Shown here piece after piece: positions 8,723 through 17,717 of a stretch of 52,036 bases of DNA; positions within the stretch are counted from its first letter, which is position 1; every line of letters starts with the position of its first letter. The position numbers and the translations under genes are program-made. This DNA is from an uncultured Muribaculaceae bacterium. Lineage in GTDB: Bacteria > Bacteroidota > Bacteroidia > Bacteroidales > Muribaculaceae. The stretch lies in the NCBI GenBank assembly GCA_944321685.1, contig CALUMH010000020.1, positions 1 through 52,036 on the forward strand. Direction: 5' to 3'. The notes below the pieces were generated by a model, which was not told the origin of the DNA, did not search any database, and was given only the letters and a program-made list of their open reading frames with translations.

Positions 8723-10408
8723 TTACACCATGATTTTCCTGTAACGAATGCGGTGCGGCTCGGTTTCTCCTGTACGGGCACGCTTGTTTTCTTCATATTC
8801 CGAGTATGAGCCTTGGAAATAGAACACCTGGCTGTCACCTTCAAAAGCAAGGATATGAGTGCATATGCGGTCGAGGAACCAACGGTCGTGCGAAATTACC
8901 ACCGCGCAGCCCGCAAAATTTTCAAGACCTTCTTCGAGCGCCCGCAGCGTGTTCACGTCGATATCGTTGGTCGGCTCGTCGAGCAGCAACACATTGCCTT
9001 CTTCTTTCAAAGCCATTGCAAGGTGCAAGCGGTTACGCTCGCCACCCGACAGCATTGCAATCTTCTTTTCCTGATCGGCTCCGGTGAAATTGAATTTCGA
9101 CAAGTATGCACGCGCATTCACGTCACGGCCACCCATGCGGAAAGTCTCATTGCCCTGCGAAATCACCTCATAAACCGAGCTGTCGGGATGCAGGTCTTTA
9201 TGGTTCTGATCGACGTAGGCTATTTTTACCGTCTCGCCTATGTCGAAGGTACCCTTGTCGGGTTGCTCTATACCCATTATCAACTTGAACAGGGTGGACT
9301 TGCCTGCCCCGTTAGGGCCTATCACACCCACGATACCGTTAGGCGGCAACATGAAGTTCAGGTCGGTAAACAGCAGTTTGTCGCCAAAGGCCTTCTCCAC
9401 ACCGATTGCCTCGATGACTTTGTTGCCAAGGCGCGGACCGTTGGGTATGAATATTTCGAGTTTTTCTTCTCGCTCTTTCTGGTCCTCGTTAAGCAACTTG
9501 TTATAACTTGAAAGGCGAGCCTTTCCCTTGGCCTGACGGGCTTTTGGAGCCATGTGTATCCATTCAAGCTCACGTTCGAGCGTCTTGCGCCGCTTGCTTG
9601 CCTGCTTCTCTTCTTGCGCCATTCGCTTGGTCTTCTGTTCAAGCCACGACGAGTAGTTACCCTTCCATGGAATACCTTCTCCGCGGTCAAGTTCAAGTAT
9701 CCATCCGGCCACATGGTCAAGGAAGTAGCGGTCGTGCGTGATGGCTATCACAGTGCCGGGATATTGCTGCAAGTGCTGTTCGAGCCAATCAATCGACTCG
9801 GCATCAAGGTGGTTGGTAGGCTCGTCAAGCAGCAGCACATCGGGTTGCTGCAACAGCAGGCGGCACAGTGCCACGCGGCGGCGTTCTCCACCCGACAATG
9901 TTTTTATCGCCTGGTCCTCGGGCGGGCATCGCAACGCGTCCATCGCACGGTCGAGCTTGTTGTCGAGGTTCCATGCGTCCACGGCATCGAGCTTGTCTTG
10001 CAACTCGGCCTGACGGGCAAGGAGCGAATCCATCTTGTCGGGATTTTCAAGCACCTCGGGGTCGGCAAAACTTTCGTTCACACGGTCATACTCAGCAATA
10101 AGGTCGGTAATATGTTTCAATCCTTCTTGCACCACCTCTTTCACGGTTTTCTCCGGGTCGAGTTTTGGGTCTTGTTCAAGGTATCCCACTGTATATCCGG
10201 GCGAGAAAACCACTTCGCCCTGATACTGCTTGTCGATACCGGCAATTATTTTCAGTAAAGTGGACTTACCGGCACCATTCAAGCCGATGATGCCAATCTT
10301 TGCTCCGTAAAAGAACGACAGGTATATATTTTTCAATACCTGTTTTTGCGGCGGGTAAATTTTGTTCACGCCCACCATCGAGAATATAACTTTCTTGTCG
10401 TCGGCCAT
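8723..10408 (-). CDS. ettA: Energy-dependent translational throttle protein EttA (ABC-F)
   Basis: This 561-residue soluble protein has two ABC ATPase domains and no membrane segment. Domain 1 has Walker A GLNGAGKST, signature LSGGERRRVAL and Walker B LLLDEPTNHLD followed by THDRYFLD. Domain 2 has GPNGAGKST, LSGGERNRLHL and LLLDEPTNDID. The inserted arm between them and the linker (EREEKLEIFIPNGPRLGNKV) are EttA hallmarks. EttA binds the ribosomal E site and gates the first elongation steps according to ADP/ATP ratio. It starts 16 nt after def, so the two translation-related genes share a transcript. Confidence 0.93.
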   Translation of the reverse strand: MADDKKVIFSMVGVNKIYPPQKQVLKNIYLSFFYGAKIGIIGLNGAGKSTLLKIIAGIDKQYQGEVVFSPGYTVGYLEQDPKLDPEKTVKEVVQEGLKHITDLIAEYDRVNESFADPEVLENPDKMDSLLARQAELQDKLDAVDAWNLDNKLDRAMDALRCPPEDQAIKTLSGGERRRVALCRLLLQQPDVLLLDEPTNHLDAESIDWLEQHLQQYPGTVIAITHDRYFLDHVAGWILELDRGEGIPWKGNYSSWLEQKTKRMAQEEKQASKRRKTLERELEWIHMAPKARQAKGKARLSSYNKLLNEDQKEREEKLEIFIPNGPRLGNKVIEAIGVEKAFGDKLLFTDLNFMLPPNGIVGVIGPNGAGKSTLFKLIMGIEQPDKGTFDIGETVKIAYVDQNHKDLHPDSSVYEVISQGNETFRMGGRDVNARAYLSKFNFTGADQEKKIAMLSGGERNRLHLAMALKEEGNVLLLDEPTNDIDVNTLRALEEGLENFAGCAVVISHDRWFLDRICTHILAFEGDSQVFYFQGSYSEYEENKRARTGETEPHRIRYRKIMV

Positions 10409-10424
10409 GTGTATGTTTCCTTTT

Positions 10425-10985
10425 TTATTTCTTGTAACCTTTTGTACGGTAGTCGCAATTCACTTTGCCCTTAATTATGTTGTTGAGCTTGCCCCTTATA
10501 AGTTGCTTGCGAATTGGCGACAAGTGGTCGATAAACAGTACCGCGTCGAGGTGGTCGCATTCATGCTGCATCACACGTGCAAGATAGCCGCTAATCACCT
10601 CTTCGTGCGGATTAAACTCTTCATCAAGATACTTGATGCGTATTTTTTCGATGCGGCTCACAGGCTCATGTATCCCCGGCAAGCTCAGGCAACCTTCCTC
10701 GCGTGAGCACTTTTCACCGTCTTCAATCACCTCGATGTGGGGATTTATAAGCACATACTTGCTGTCGGCAAGTTCCGGGAATGTATCGCTGAGCACCGAT
10801 ACATCGATATACACAATGCGCGCATTCACACCCACTTGTGGTGCAGCGATGCCAATGCCGTCTGAAGCATACATTGTGGCTTTCATATTTTCCACCAGTT
10901 CCTTCAGTTCCGGGAAATCGGGAGTAATGTCGGGCGACTGTTTCCTAAGCACAGGATGCCCGTAAAGATAAATGGGAAGTATCAT
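10425..10985 (-). CDS. def: Peptide deformylase
   Basis: The enzyme removes the formyl group from the N-terminal methionine of new proteins. All three metal/active-site motifs are present in order: [18 protein letters not shown] and [11 protein letters not shown], which supply the Cys and two His metal ligands and the catalytic Glu. The ATG at 10983-10985 gives [14 protein letters not shown], the usual N terminus; the longer upstream start adds eight atypical residues. The 186-residue length is normal. It is the first gene of def-ettA, transcribed from the promoter at 11032-11063. Confidence 0.94.
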   Translation of the reverse strand: MILPIYLYGHPVLRKQSPDITPDFPELKELVENMKATMYASDGIGIAAPQVGVNARIVYIDVSVLSDTFPELADSKYVLINPHIEVIEDGEKCSREEGCLSLPGIHEPVSRIEKIRIKYLDEEFNPHEEVISGYLARVMQHECDHLDAVLFIDHLSPIRKQLIRGKLNNIIKGKVNCDYRTKGYKK

Positions 10986-11031
10986 AATGTCTTGTTGGAT
11001 TTCTAACAAATAAAGGCGTTAAATACTTGTG

Positions 11032-11063
11032 CAAAGATAGTGCAAGTCGAGCGCAATGACAAA
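11032..11063 (-). promoter_or_regulatory. def-ettA promoter, embedded in the tandem repeat
   Basis: On the minus strand TTTG (11063-11060), a 20-nt spacer and TATCTTTG (11039-11032) are a full match to the Bacteroidetes consensus. The -33 element is the end of the T-tract of a terminator-like hairpin in the same repeat unit. Copies 2 and 3 of the repeat carry TATCTTTT instead. Confidence 0.75.
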
Positions 11064-11270
11064 AAACAGCTTGCTGATTTTTTTAGCATTGCCGAGACGA
11101 AGCCTGTCTTATCAAAAGATAGTGCAAGTCGAGCGCAATGACAAAAAAAACAGCTTGCTGATTTTTTAGCATTGCCGAGACGAAGCCTGTCTTATCAAAA
11201 GATAGTGCAAGTCGAGCGCAATGACAAAAAAACAGCTTGCTGATTTTTTTAGCATTGCCGAGACGAAGCC
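11034..11270. repeat. Three-copy 82-bp tandem repeat with terminator hairpin and promoter
   Basis: Units start at 11034, 11116 and 11199 (82 and 83 bp apart). The third is cut short at about 11270. They differ mostly in A-tract and T-tract length. Each holds CAGC-TT-GCTG flanked by A and T runs, a strong bidirectional terminator hairpin, nested in an imperfect GCAATG...CATTGC stem. Each also holds a minus-strand -33/-7 pair. The block fills the 354-nt gap between the transglutaminase-like lipoprotein gene and def, which holds no gene. Confidence 0.85.
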
Positions 11271-11339
11271 AGCCGTAATGTGCACATCGTCTATGCATCC
11301 ACCCGGTACAAGCATCGACGTTTTTGCAGACGCACTGTT

Positions 11340-13370
11340 TTACTCGTTAATGAACACCTGTTTGCCATCTGAATAGAAGAACGGCAATTCTTCCTTGCCC
11401 GCACTAAGGTTACGCAGCCAGTACATCGTTCCACTCGGCACACTGTCGGCATCTATGAAATTATAGGCGGCAACAGTTCTGCTATGTTCTACCCAACCAC
11501 CGTTATCATAATAAAGCAATTGATATTCATTCCCCGGTTCAATTCCGTTACGGGCATTTCGAGGATATATTTGAATACCGATTACACAAACAGGTACATG
11601 GAAATCGGTTCCAACTCCTACCGATTCGACAAAAGTGTCAAGGTTGCCATCAACAGCATTTTTTCGCTGCGGCCCTGTTTTCATCGGCGTTCCTGTGATT
11701 TTATAATACTTCTGTTCTTTTTTTGTGGAGATTGAATCAAATACGGGCAAAGCTGCCGGTATCACACTACATTTTACGTTACTTGTCGTAATCCATTCAT
11801 ATTCCGCAATTTCCAAAGGCTTACGTTCCCTACTTGCTATTTTGTAATATCGATACTTTTTATGATTATGAAATGTATATCGTTGCCAATATGGTGCAGG
11901 CGTTTCATTTATCACATATAATGTATCGAAAGGTCCTTTTTCCATATTTGATGCCAATACCATAGCTCCATTGAGGTTACTCCTGTACTTGACGAGGTGC
12001 GGCTTGTGTGGGAATTTACGCAATAGGTGCATCGAGATTGGACAGGCATGATTGCACGTTATGGGTACAATTTCAGCGTTGCCGCTATCGCGGCCTTTCT
12101 TTGCAATGAATGGCTGGGCAAAATTCTCCAGACGGCCATCTGCATCCATATACACAGGAAACAAGACTATTCCATAAGGAACTTTCTTGAACTTCGCCAC
12201 CTTCATCTCATGGCTGACCGTACCCCAGGCAATAGGGTTGAAGCCATGCGTGTTGAAATAAGCCAAATATGCAAGATTGCGGTTTCCTATCGCATCAGGT
12301 ACAGACAATTCAATGTCGCAGCAAAGGTGGTAATTGTCGGTAACATCAATGATGCATGGATTCTCAAATATCTTGGGAATAGGCTCATTTGCCGATTTAA
12401 TGAAACATGGCGCATTTTTGTTGGCAGCGTATGTCATTCTGAACACCTTCCCGGCATATCTTATATTTGAATCCCAATCTTCCATTAGATTATTGAAAGG
12501 AGGTGTATATGGGCAAAATTTCCCTGTGGAATCGGGTGACACGCACCAATAATGGCTGCCATTACGGTTTGTCCATTGAGGCGTAAACTCTAATGCCACA
12601 GGAATGCCGCAAGCACGAAGTATGTTGCAGGTTATAGCAGCCAAATTGCGGCAGTCTTTTTCAAACATCGGCAAATATATATCATACAATCCTGCATGCG
12701 ACTCATTTTTTACCCTCCTGTTCATCTTTTTCTGTGCAAGTGCGTTCTCTTTGTATATTCCTATCGGCCTGCGAATGTCGTCCATACCGTTTGCAGCGAG
12801 TTTGTCATACATCAGACTGTGCAATTTTGTTTTTGTATATGGCAAAGGCTCGTCGGCGGCGCGGTAGGGCAGTATGAATTCTTTAAATTCTTCAAAATCC
12901 ATTGATTTTAACAATGGTGACGAATGCCACTGCTCGAAAGATTGGTCGATGCACGAAATTAAGTATGACGGACTGATGGTTGCGATGTCGATAGTTCCTC
13001 CAGTTTTATGCACTTTTGGCAAATTGGCAAATTTAACGGCAAGCAATTGCTTTATGCTATCGCTATGCGTCGCATCATGCCTGTTAATCAAGATTGAATC
13101 GACATATTCAAAATATTCTTCATACTGCACAGGTAATTCTATATTTACGGTACTTCGGTGATATGGCATATTTGCAATGAGAAAGCATGCGGCATCGTAT
13201 TTCAAAGGATTGCCCTCATTGCGGTAATGTTCAAGCACTGCCACAAGGCTGTCGCGATTTTGCCCTGCTTGCGACAAGGCCTTTTGCACTTCGGCAGGAT
13301 AACGGCTGCATGACAGCATTGCTCCACACAGCAAGCATGAAACCAGCAAGGTTTTAATTGACTGCACCAT
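11340..13370 (-). CDS. Transglutaminase-like lipoprotein with C-terminal discoidin-like domain
   Basis: A 676-residue exported lipoprotein: the signal segment LLVSCLLCGAMLSC places the lipidated Cys at about residue 21. A transglutaminase-like papain fold is indicated by EKDCRNLAAITCNILRACGI (Cys about 240) and NGSHYWCVS (His about 273); the third catalytic residue is not obvious. The last 130 residues (KNAVDGNLDTFVE onward) look like a galactose-binding/discoidin domain. Similar lipoproteins are common in Bacteroidetes, with unknown targets. The ATG at 13368-13370 is preferred since it begins the signal peptide; it overlaps the end of the ligase-like gene by 17 nt, so the two are translationally coupled. 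Confidence 0.75.
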   Translation of the reverse strand: MVQSIKTLLVSCLLCGAMLSCSRYPAEVQKALSQAGQNRDSLVAVLEHYRNEGNPLKYDAACFLIANMPYHRSTVNIELPVQYEEYFEYVDSILINRHDATHSDSIKQLLAVKFANLPKVHKTGGTIDIATISPSYLISCIDQSFEQWHSSPLLKSMDFEEFKEFILPYRAADEPLPYTKTKLHSLMYDKLAANGMDDIRRPIGIYKENALAQKKMNRRVKNESHAGLYDIYLPMFEKDCRNLAAITCNILRACGIPVALEFTPQWTNRNGSHYWCVSPDSTGKFCPYTPPFNNLMEDWDSNIRYAGKVFRMTYAANKNAPCFIKSANEPIPKIFENPCIIDVTDNYHLCCDIELSVPDAIGNRNLAYLAYFNTHGFNPIAWGTVSHEMKVAKFKKVPYGIVLFPVYMDADGRLENFAQPFIAKKGRDSGNAEIVPITCNHACPISMHLLRKFPHKPHLVKYRSNLNGAMVLASNMEKGPFDTLYVINETPAPYWQRYTFHNHKKYRYYKIASRERKPLEIAEYEWITTSNVKCSVIPAALPVFDSISTKKEQKYYKITGTPMKTGPQRKNAVDGNLDTFVESVGVGTDFHVPVCVIGIQIYPRNARNGIEPGNEYQLLYYDNGGWVEHSRTVAAYNFIDADSVPSGTMYWLRNLSAGKEELPFFYSDGKQVFINE

Positions 13371-14892
13371 GATACATGGATGTATTTGCATAGAACCGTT
13401 TCATTTCCCCGACCATTCTCAATGCCGACGTATTTTCCACTTCCATGCTGCATTGACTTATTATGCTCCTTGCCTGCAAAGTGTCGCCACAGGCCACAGC
13501 CAACCTATACAATTCATATTGCGGACGTATCTTGCGCGGCATCATATATTTGGCAGTTTGCAATGTTTCCTCGGCACGGGCATAATCCTTATCCTTGGCA
13601 TATTCCAAAGCAAGGTCACATAATAAATCGGGAGTTGGCGTTTTTGTTACTGTATATTCAAGCAGTTTTTTGCTTTCCACATGAGGAAGATACATTGTGG
13701 CGTAAGTGGCATATATGGCCAAAAGTGACGGAGTACAAGAAAGTGCTTCATAATCATCAACAGCGGCATCGCCGCTTGTTGATATGAACCTCCTCACGTT
13801 TTCAGCTGCACTTGCTTCACGGTTTTGCGAATAGGCAACCATTCCGCAACAGGCCGCAAGCAACATACTGCCAATGAATGTAGCGTTACGTTCCTTATTT
13901 TCACTACCCTTGCATGAGGCGCAAGCGAGCAATGCGGCACACAAAAACTGGAAATGGATTATGCAGGACGGATAGGAAAACATTGCAAACACAGCCATGC
14001 TTATGATGGCTGCATTCACTATTCGCTGCTTGCCCGATGCTTTCCAGTCGATATTGCAGGCTATAAAGCAGATAATGGCTACCGCTACAATTCCACCCTC
14101 GCTCCACGCCCTAAGCAAGTCGTTAAATGAACGATCGACAACTCCCGCACGGTCGGCAAACATGGAATCAGTGTGATTCTTGAAATAGCCGGCTTGATAA
14201 TACATATACTTTTCTGCAAAGCTGCCACTACCATGCCCTGTGACAGGACTGTCGGCAATCATGTCGGCAGTCACACGCCATATCAACAACCTGCCGGCAG
14301 CCGATTGCGCCTTGTGCAAGTACATTGCCAACAAAAAGCATACTGCAATTATGACAATACTTGCCTTGACATATATTCTGCACCTGTACCATAACCTGAA
14401 TATTTGCGGCCAAAAACCAAAAACAATACCAGCAATAGCTGCAAGCCAGCCTGCCCGTGAATCGGTCATTACAAGAATTACCACCACACTACATAGTGCC
14501 GCCACAAGCATCACAAGTGCTATTTTTCGTTCTTTGTATCGCGCGACCAAGTTTGCAAAAACGGCGGCTCCCACCGCAAGAAAGCCTCCCAATGGCCCAG
14601 GATTGCGAAATGTGCCTGTGGCCGGGAACAGCAAATGGTTGCTTTCGGCAAAGCCGCAAAATTGCATCACCGAAACCACAGCCTCAACCATGCTCCATGC
14701 TGCAATCAAGCCAAGTACCAATTCAGACTTATGTCGTAGCATCCTTATGCCTGCGTAGCATAACAACACTGTCGCCAATCCGCAATAGCACTTGCATTCG
14801 CGCTGTTGGATGAAGGCATCGTTGACCACAGTCCACACGGCAAAAGCCGCCACTGCCATGTCGATACGCGACAGTCGTGGCAGCTTTTGCAT
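13354..14892 (-). CDS. O-antigen ligase/polymerase-like membrane protein with TPR-like tail
   Basis: A 512-residue protein: about ten membrane helices (residues 15-345) and then a helical TPR-like tail (for example LLCDLALEYAKDKDYARAEE). The periplasmic loop with GTFRNPGPLGGFLAVGA, MTDSRAGWLAAIAG and GHGSGSFAEKY is typical of the Wzy_C/O-antigen ligase superfamily, which transfers lipid-linked glycans to lipid A, to other glycans or to protein. The acceptor here is unknown. The start is the ATG at 14890-14892, 8 nt after the S1 stop. Fragments of this gene's first 20-30 codons recur four times in the array upstream. It overlaps the transglutaminase-like lipoprotein gene. Confidence 0.75.
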   Translation of the reverse strand: MQKLPRLSRIDMAVAAFAVWTVVNDAFIQQRECKCYCGLATVLLCYAGIRMLRHKSELVLGLIAAWSMVEAVVSVMQFCGFAESNHLLFPATGTFRNPGPLGGFLAVGAAVFANLVARYKERKIALVMLVAALCSVVVILVMTDSRAGWLAAIAGIVFGFWPQIFRLWYRCRIYVKASIVIIAVCFLLAMYLHKAQSAAGRLLIWRVTADMIADSPVTGHGSGSFAEKYMYYQAGYFKNHTDSMFADRAGVVDRSFNDLLRAWSEGGIVAVAIICFIACNIDWKASGKQRIVNAAIISMAVFAMFSYPSCIIHFQFLCAALLACASCKGSENKERNATFIGSMLLAACCGMVAYSQNREASAAENVRRFISTSGDAAVDDYEALSCTPSLLAIYATYATMYLPHVESKKLLEYTVTKTPTPDLLCDLALEYAKDKDYARAEETLQTAKYMMPRKIRPQYELYRLAVACGDTLQARSIISQCSMEVENTSALRMVGEMKRFYANTSMYHGAVN

Positions 14893-14900
14893 TATGTGCC

Positions 14901-15557
14901 TTAATACAAGTCCCACAAGTCGGTCGAACGGTAGTTTAATTGTTCCTCGGTGAATGTGCGAACTCCCGTGCGGCGTGTCTCTGATTCTTTTACAAATTTG
15001 CCCGACGCATCAATGTAATAAACAGTATCAACTATGTAGCCAGTAACTTTTGAAAAACCGGCTATTGGCACCGAAGCTTTCTCGGTTGTCACTAATTGCG
15101 TCACAATTATTTTTTCATCGGCTGTGATACGGAATTGCTTAGGTTTTGCCACGCCTGCCATAATCCCGACTTCCAATGCATCTAAAATTTCGCTATCTTT
15201 ATTTACTGTAATTAGGTCGAATGTAATCCATTCGGTTACCCCTCCGAAATCAACAAGGCCTAAATCATATCCATTTTTTAACTTGAATTTCAGCCTTAAT
15301 GATCCCGCAGTTTCAGGATTTTCTCTGGCCAAATAGTATTCAGTTAGTTGGAAGTTTTGATAGAGACGGTCGGGAATGATATTCCCAGGATTCTGCATGT
15401 AACAACCTACACGAAGTTCACAATCTTTATCAAAAGAAAATGGGATAGCCGTATACTCTTTCAAATAAGAAAACGCCTTCTTCACAGTAAAAAAATATTG
15501 TGCATTTAATGCAAAAGTAAAGCATATAAAGCACGCAAAAATCATAATCTTTTTCAT
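14901..15557 (-). CDS. Exported S-family protein S1
   Basis: A 218-residue protein with a signal peptide cut after FALNA, before QYFFTVKKAF. I recognise no named family. The conserved core found in all six paralogs includes YQNFQLTEYYLARE, ADEKIIVTQLVTTE, a GYIVDTVYYIDASGKFV hairpin-like stretch and the C-terminal TFTEEQLNYRSTDLWDLY. No membrane segment follows the signal, so it is likely periplasmic. It is the copy nearest the ligase gene, 8 nt away. A peptidase 3' scar lies just upstream. An immunity or inhibitor role is inferred from linkage only. Confidence 0.75.
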   Translation of the reverse strand: MKKIMIFACFICFTFALNAQYFFTVKKAFSYLKEYTAIPFSFDKDCELRVGCYMQNPGNIIPDRLYQNFQLTEYYLARENPETAGSLRLKFKLKNGYDLGLVDFGGVTEWITFDLITVNKDSEILDALEVGIMAGVAKPKQFRITADEKIIVTQLVTTEKASVPIAGFSKVTGYIVDTVYYIDASGKFVKESETRRTGVRTFTEEQLNYRSTDLWDLY

Positions 15558-15567
15558 CGTTATATAA

Positions 15568-15686
15568 TTAAAAATTCGGTCTTATCTGAGCCAATTGAAC
15601 TTACGACAGCATCCGCGTATCCTATAATTCATCGTTGGCTATTGTCCACGCGGCAAAAGCCGCTGCGGCTATTTCGATACACCAAG
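15568..15686 (-). pseudogene. Duplication scar: peptidase 3' end fused to ligase 5' end
   Basis: On the minus strand, positions about 15686-15627 read CIEIAAAAFAAWTIANDEL and stop, matching the ligase N terminus (SRIDMAVAAFAVWTVVNDAF) without a start codon. It runs directly into IGYADAVVS and, after a frame change, QIRPNF-stop, which matches the C terminus of the peptidase family. This is a tandem-duplication junction, not a gene. Confidence 0.8.
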
Positions 15687-15689
15687 AAC

Positions 15690-16346
15690 TTAATACAAGT
15701 CCCACAAGTCGGTCGAAGGATTTTCCAATTGTTCCCTTGTGAATGTGCGGAACCCTGTACACTGTTTCTTTGATTCTTCCACGAATTTGCCCGATGCGTC
15801 AATATGATACACGGTTTCGGTGATGTAACCCGTCACTTTTGAAAAGCTATCCATTTTTACTGAAACCCTCTCGGTCGTCACAAATTGCGTCACGATTATT
15901 TTCTCGTCGGCTGTAATGCGGAACTGCTTGGGCATAACCCAGCCAACCAAAATACCTGCCTCCAATGCGTCTAAGATTTCGCTGTTTTTATTTACGGTAA
16001 TCAAGTCGTATGTCATCCAGTCTGTTACCCCCCCGAAATCAACAAGGCCCAAATCATATCCATTTTTTAATTTGAATTTCAGCCTCAATGTTCCTGCAGT
16101 TTCAGGATTTTCTCGAGCCAGAAAATATTCCGTCAATTGGAAATTTTGATAAAGACGGTCGGGCATAATATTTCCCGGATTCTGAATGTAACAACTTACA
16201 CGAAGTTCGCAGTCTTTATCAAAAGAATACGGAATAGCCGTGTAATCTTTAACATAAGAAAACGCATCCTTCACGGGAAGAAAGTATTGTGCATTTAATG
16301 CAAAAGTAAAGCATATAAAGCACGCAAAAATCATAATCTTTTTCAT
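15690..16346 (-). CDS. Exported S-family protein S2
   Basis: A 218-residue paralog, near identical to S1 in the first 20 residues (signal peptide ending ALNA) and in the middle (NGYDLGLVDFGGVTDWMTYD). Its C-terminal half (TERVSVKMDSFSKVTGYITE to TDLWDLY) is instead almost identical to S3 and S6, so the gene is a mosaic. It is flanked on both sides by duplication scars and has no promoter of its own in the short gap. Function unknown. Confidence 0.75.
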   Translation of the reverse strand: MKKIMIFACFICFTFALNAQYFLPVKDAFSYVKDYTAIPYSFDKDCELRVSCYIQNPGNIMPDRLYQNFQLTEYFLARENPETAGTLRLKFKLKNGYDLGLVDFGGVTDWMTYDLITVNKNSEILDALEAGILVGWVMPKQFRITADEKIIVTQFVTTERVSVKMDSFSKVTGYITETVYHIDASGKFVEESKKQCTGFRTFTREQLENPSTDLWDLY

Positions 16347-16356
16347 CGTTCTATAA

Positions 16357-16500
16357 TTAAAAATTCGGTCTTATTTGAACCAATTGTACTTACGACAGCA
16401 TTCGCGCATCCTATAATTCATCGTTGATTATTGTCCACACGGCAAAAGCCGCCACGGCCACGTCGATACGCGACAGCCGTGGCAGCTTTTGCACCGAGTG
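16357..16500 (-). pseudogene. Second duplication scar: peptidase 3' end and ligase 5' end
   Basis: On the minus strand a ligase-like frame opens with a possible GTG and reads VQKLPRLSRIDVAVAAFAVW, continues TIINDEL and stops. It then joins IGCANAVVS and, in another frame, QIRPNF-stop of the peptidase. The junction is the same as in the first scar (at 15568-15686), so one duplication was itself copied. Confidence 0.8.
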
Positions 16501-16502
16501 CT

Positions 16503-17153
16503 TTAATATAAGTCCCACAAGTTGGTCGATGGATTTTCCAATTGTTCCCTTGTGAATGTGCGGATTCCTGTACACTGTTTTTTGGATTCTTCCACGAATT
16601 TGCCCGATGCGTCGATATGGTACACGGTTTCAATGATGTAACCCGTCACTTTTGAAAAGCTATCCATTTTTACTGAAACCCTCTCGGTCGTCACAAATTG
16701 CGTCACGATTATTTTCTCGTCGGCTGTAATGCGGAACTGCTTGCATTTTGTTAGTCCCGATTTGACGCCTACCTCTAATGTACTTTTTATATTATTACTG
16801 TTGTCTATGGCAATCAAACAAAATGTCATTGGATCGTTGCCGTCAATATCCAACAGTGCCAAGGTTAAATTATTTCGCATTTTGAATTTTGTGACAAGAT
16901 TTATGCGCATTTCATCAATATCCCGTGCTAAAAAGTATTCGGTCAATTGAAAATTCGTATATAATTTGTCGGATATAAGATTGTTGTTATTCTTGATAGG
17001 CCATTTCTTACGTATGGACTTGGTTTGTTCATTAGAAAACGGCAAAGTTCTATATTCTACCTTTTCGAGTGCATACTCTAAGCTAAATTGCGCATTAACC
17101 ATTAATGAGCAAAACAAAACAGCTAAAAATAACAATACTTTTTTCATTTTCAT
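16503..17153 (-). CDS. Exported S-family protein S3
   Basis: A 216-residue paralog whose N-terminal half is unlike the others after the signal peptide (LMVNA/QFSLEYALEKVEY; RKKWPIKNNNNLISDKLYTN). Its C-terminal half, from KQFRITADEKIIVTQ to the terminal LWDLY, is nearly the same as S2 and S6. The sharp change at about residue 135 suggests recombination or gene conversion between paralogs. Its ATG lies 3 nt after the stop of the peptidase remnant at 17157-17477, the order seen for S5 and the intact peptidase. Function unknown. Confidence 0.75.
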   Translation of the reverse strand: MKMKKVLLFLAVLFCSLMVNAQFSLEYALEKVEYRTLPFSNEQTKSIRKKWPIKNNNNLISDKLYTNFQLTEYFLARDIDEMRINLVTKFKMRNNLTLALLDIDGNDPMTFCLIAIDNSNNIKSTLEVGVKSGLTKCKQFRITADEKIIVTQFVTTERVSVKMDSFSKVTGYIIETVYHIDASGKFVEESKKQCTGIRTFTREQLENPSTNLWDLY

Positions 17154-17156
17154 ATT

Positions 17157-17477
17157 TTAAAAATTTGGTCTTACCTGAACTAGTTCATAGAATCGTTCTT
17201 GATCATACCTATATCCAGTAATCATATTAGTTTCTTCGTTATAATAAAGTTTATTGGATGTACTTACGGCAGCATCTGCGTATCCTATAGTTCTTGCCGT
17301 TTCTATATATGTGAAATATAATTCATCTTTACCATCTGTTTCGTTATAGCTATACCCGTAGCCTGTTATGACAATAAAGTGATCGGTGGTTTTATCACCA
17401 TTGCCAGGGTGGCTGAAGGATACCTCCTATCGTCAATACTGTTAACAGCGAGCGTAGTCGATTAGTTTAGTTTTCAT
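17157..17477 (-). pseudogene. Peptidase-lipoprotein remnant with large internal deletion
   Basis: On the minus strand the fragment opens with ATG and MKTKLI, as in the intact peptidase. It then shifts frame after about ten codons and, past a junction near 17425, resumes as SFSHPGNGDKTTDHFIVITG, continues through LYFTYIETARTIGYADAAVS and ends VQVRPNF-stop. These match the last 85 or so residues of the intact copy (VDHFIVINGMGYD, YFNYIETG, QLRPNIK). About 400 codons are missing. The His of the catalytic region is kept and the Cys region is lost. Confidence 0.85.
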
Positions 17478-17529
17478 GATTATATCTACCTGTTGTGGGT
17501 TATTCTATGGCTAGTTTGTAATTCAGCTG

Positions 17530-17537
17530 CAAATTTA
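17530..17537 (-). promoter_or_regulatory. Relic promoter upstream of the peptidase remnant
   Basis: The -7 box TAAATTTG is intact on the minus strand. The -33 TTG of the intact copy is ATG here. It is homologous to the promoter at 20630-20660 and probably weak. Confidence 0.5.
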
Positions 17538-17639
17538 CAGAACATATCACACGTAAACATTTTTTACACATCTATTTTTGTGTTTCTTGCAAACGAGCTT
17601 TTTATTCTTTCTGAAAATAGCAAATTGCGCTGCAGAACG

Positions 17640-17715
17640 GCATCATTAGCTACACGGCAAAGGCCGCCACGGCTGTCGCACATCGACATGGCCGTGACAG
17701 TTCTTGCACCGAGCA
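17640..17715 (-). pseudogene. Ligase 5'-end scar
   Basis: Minus-strand reading gives VQELSRP, then a frame change, ATAVAAFAV, and NDAVLQRN in the next frame. These match the ligase-like protein's MQKLPRLSRI...VAAFAVWTVVNDAFIQQRE. It lies directly after the S4 stop and before the shared promoter region of the peptidase remnant. Confidence 0.75.
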
Positions 17716-17717
17716 CT

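Noticed and set aside
11034..11270. Three direct repeats as a CRISPR array
   Set aside because: Units are adjacent without unique spacers, too long, and there are no cas genes.
11083..11298. A 71-codon minus-strand frame across the tandem repeat
   Set aside because: It simply translates the repeat, including terminator hairpins, and shows a repeated peptide as a consequence. No domain or start context.
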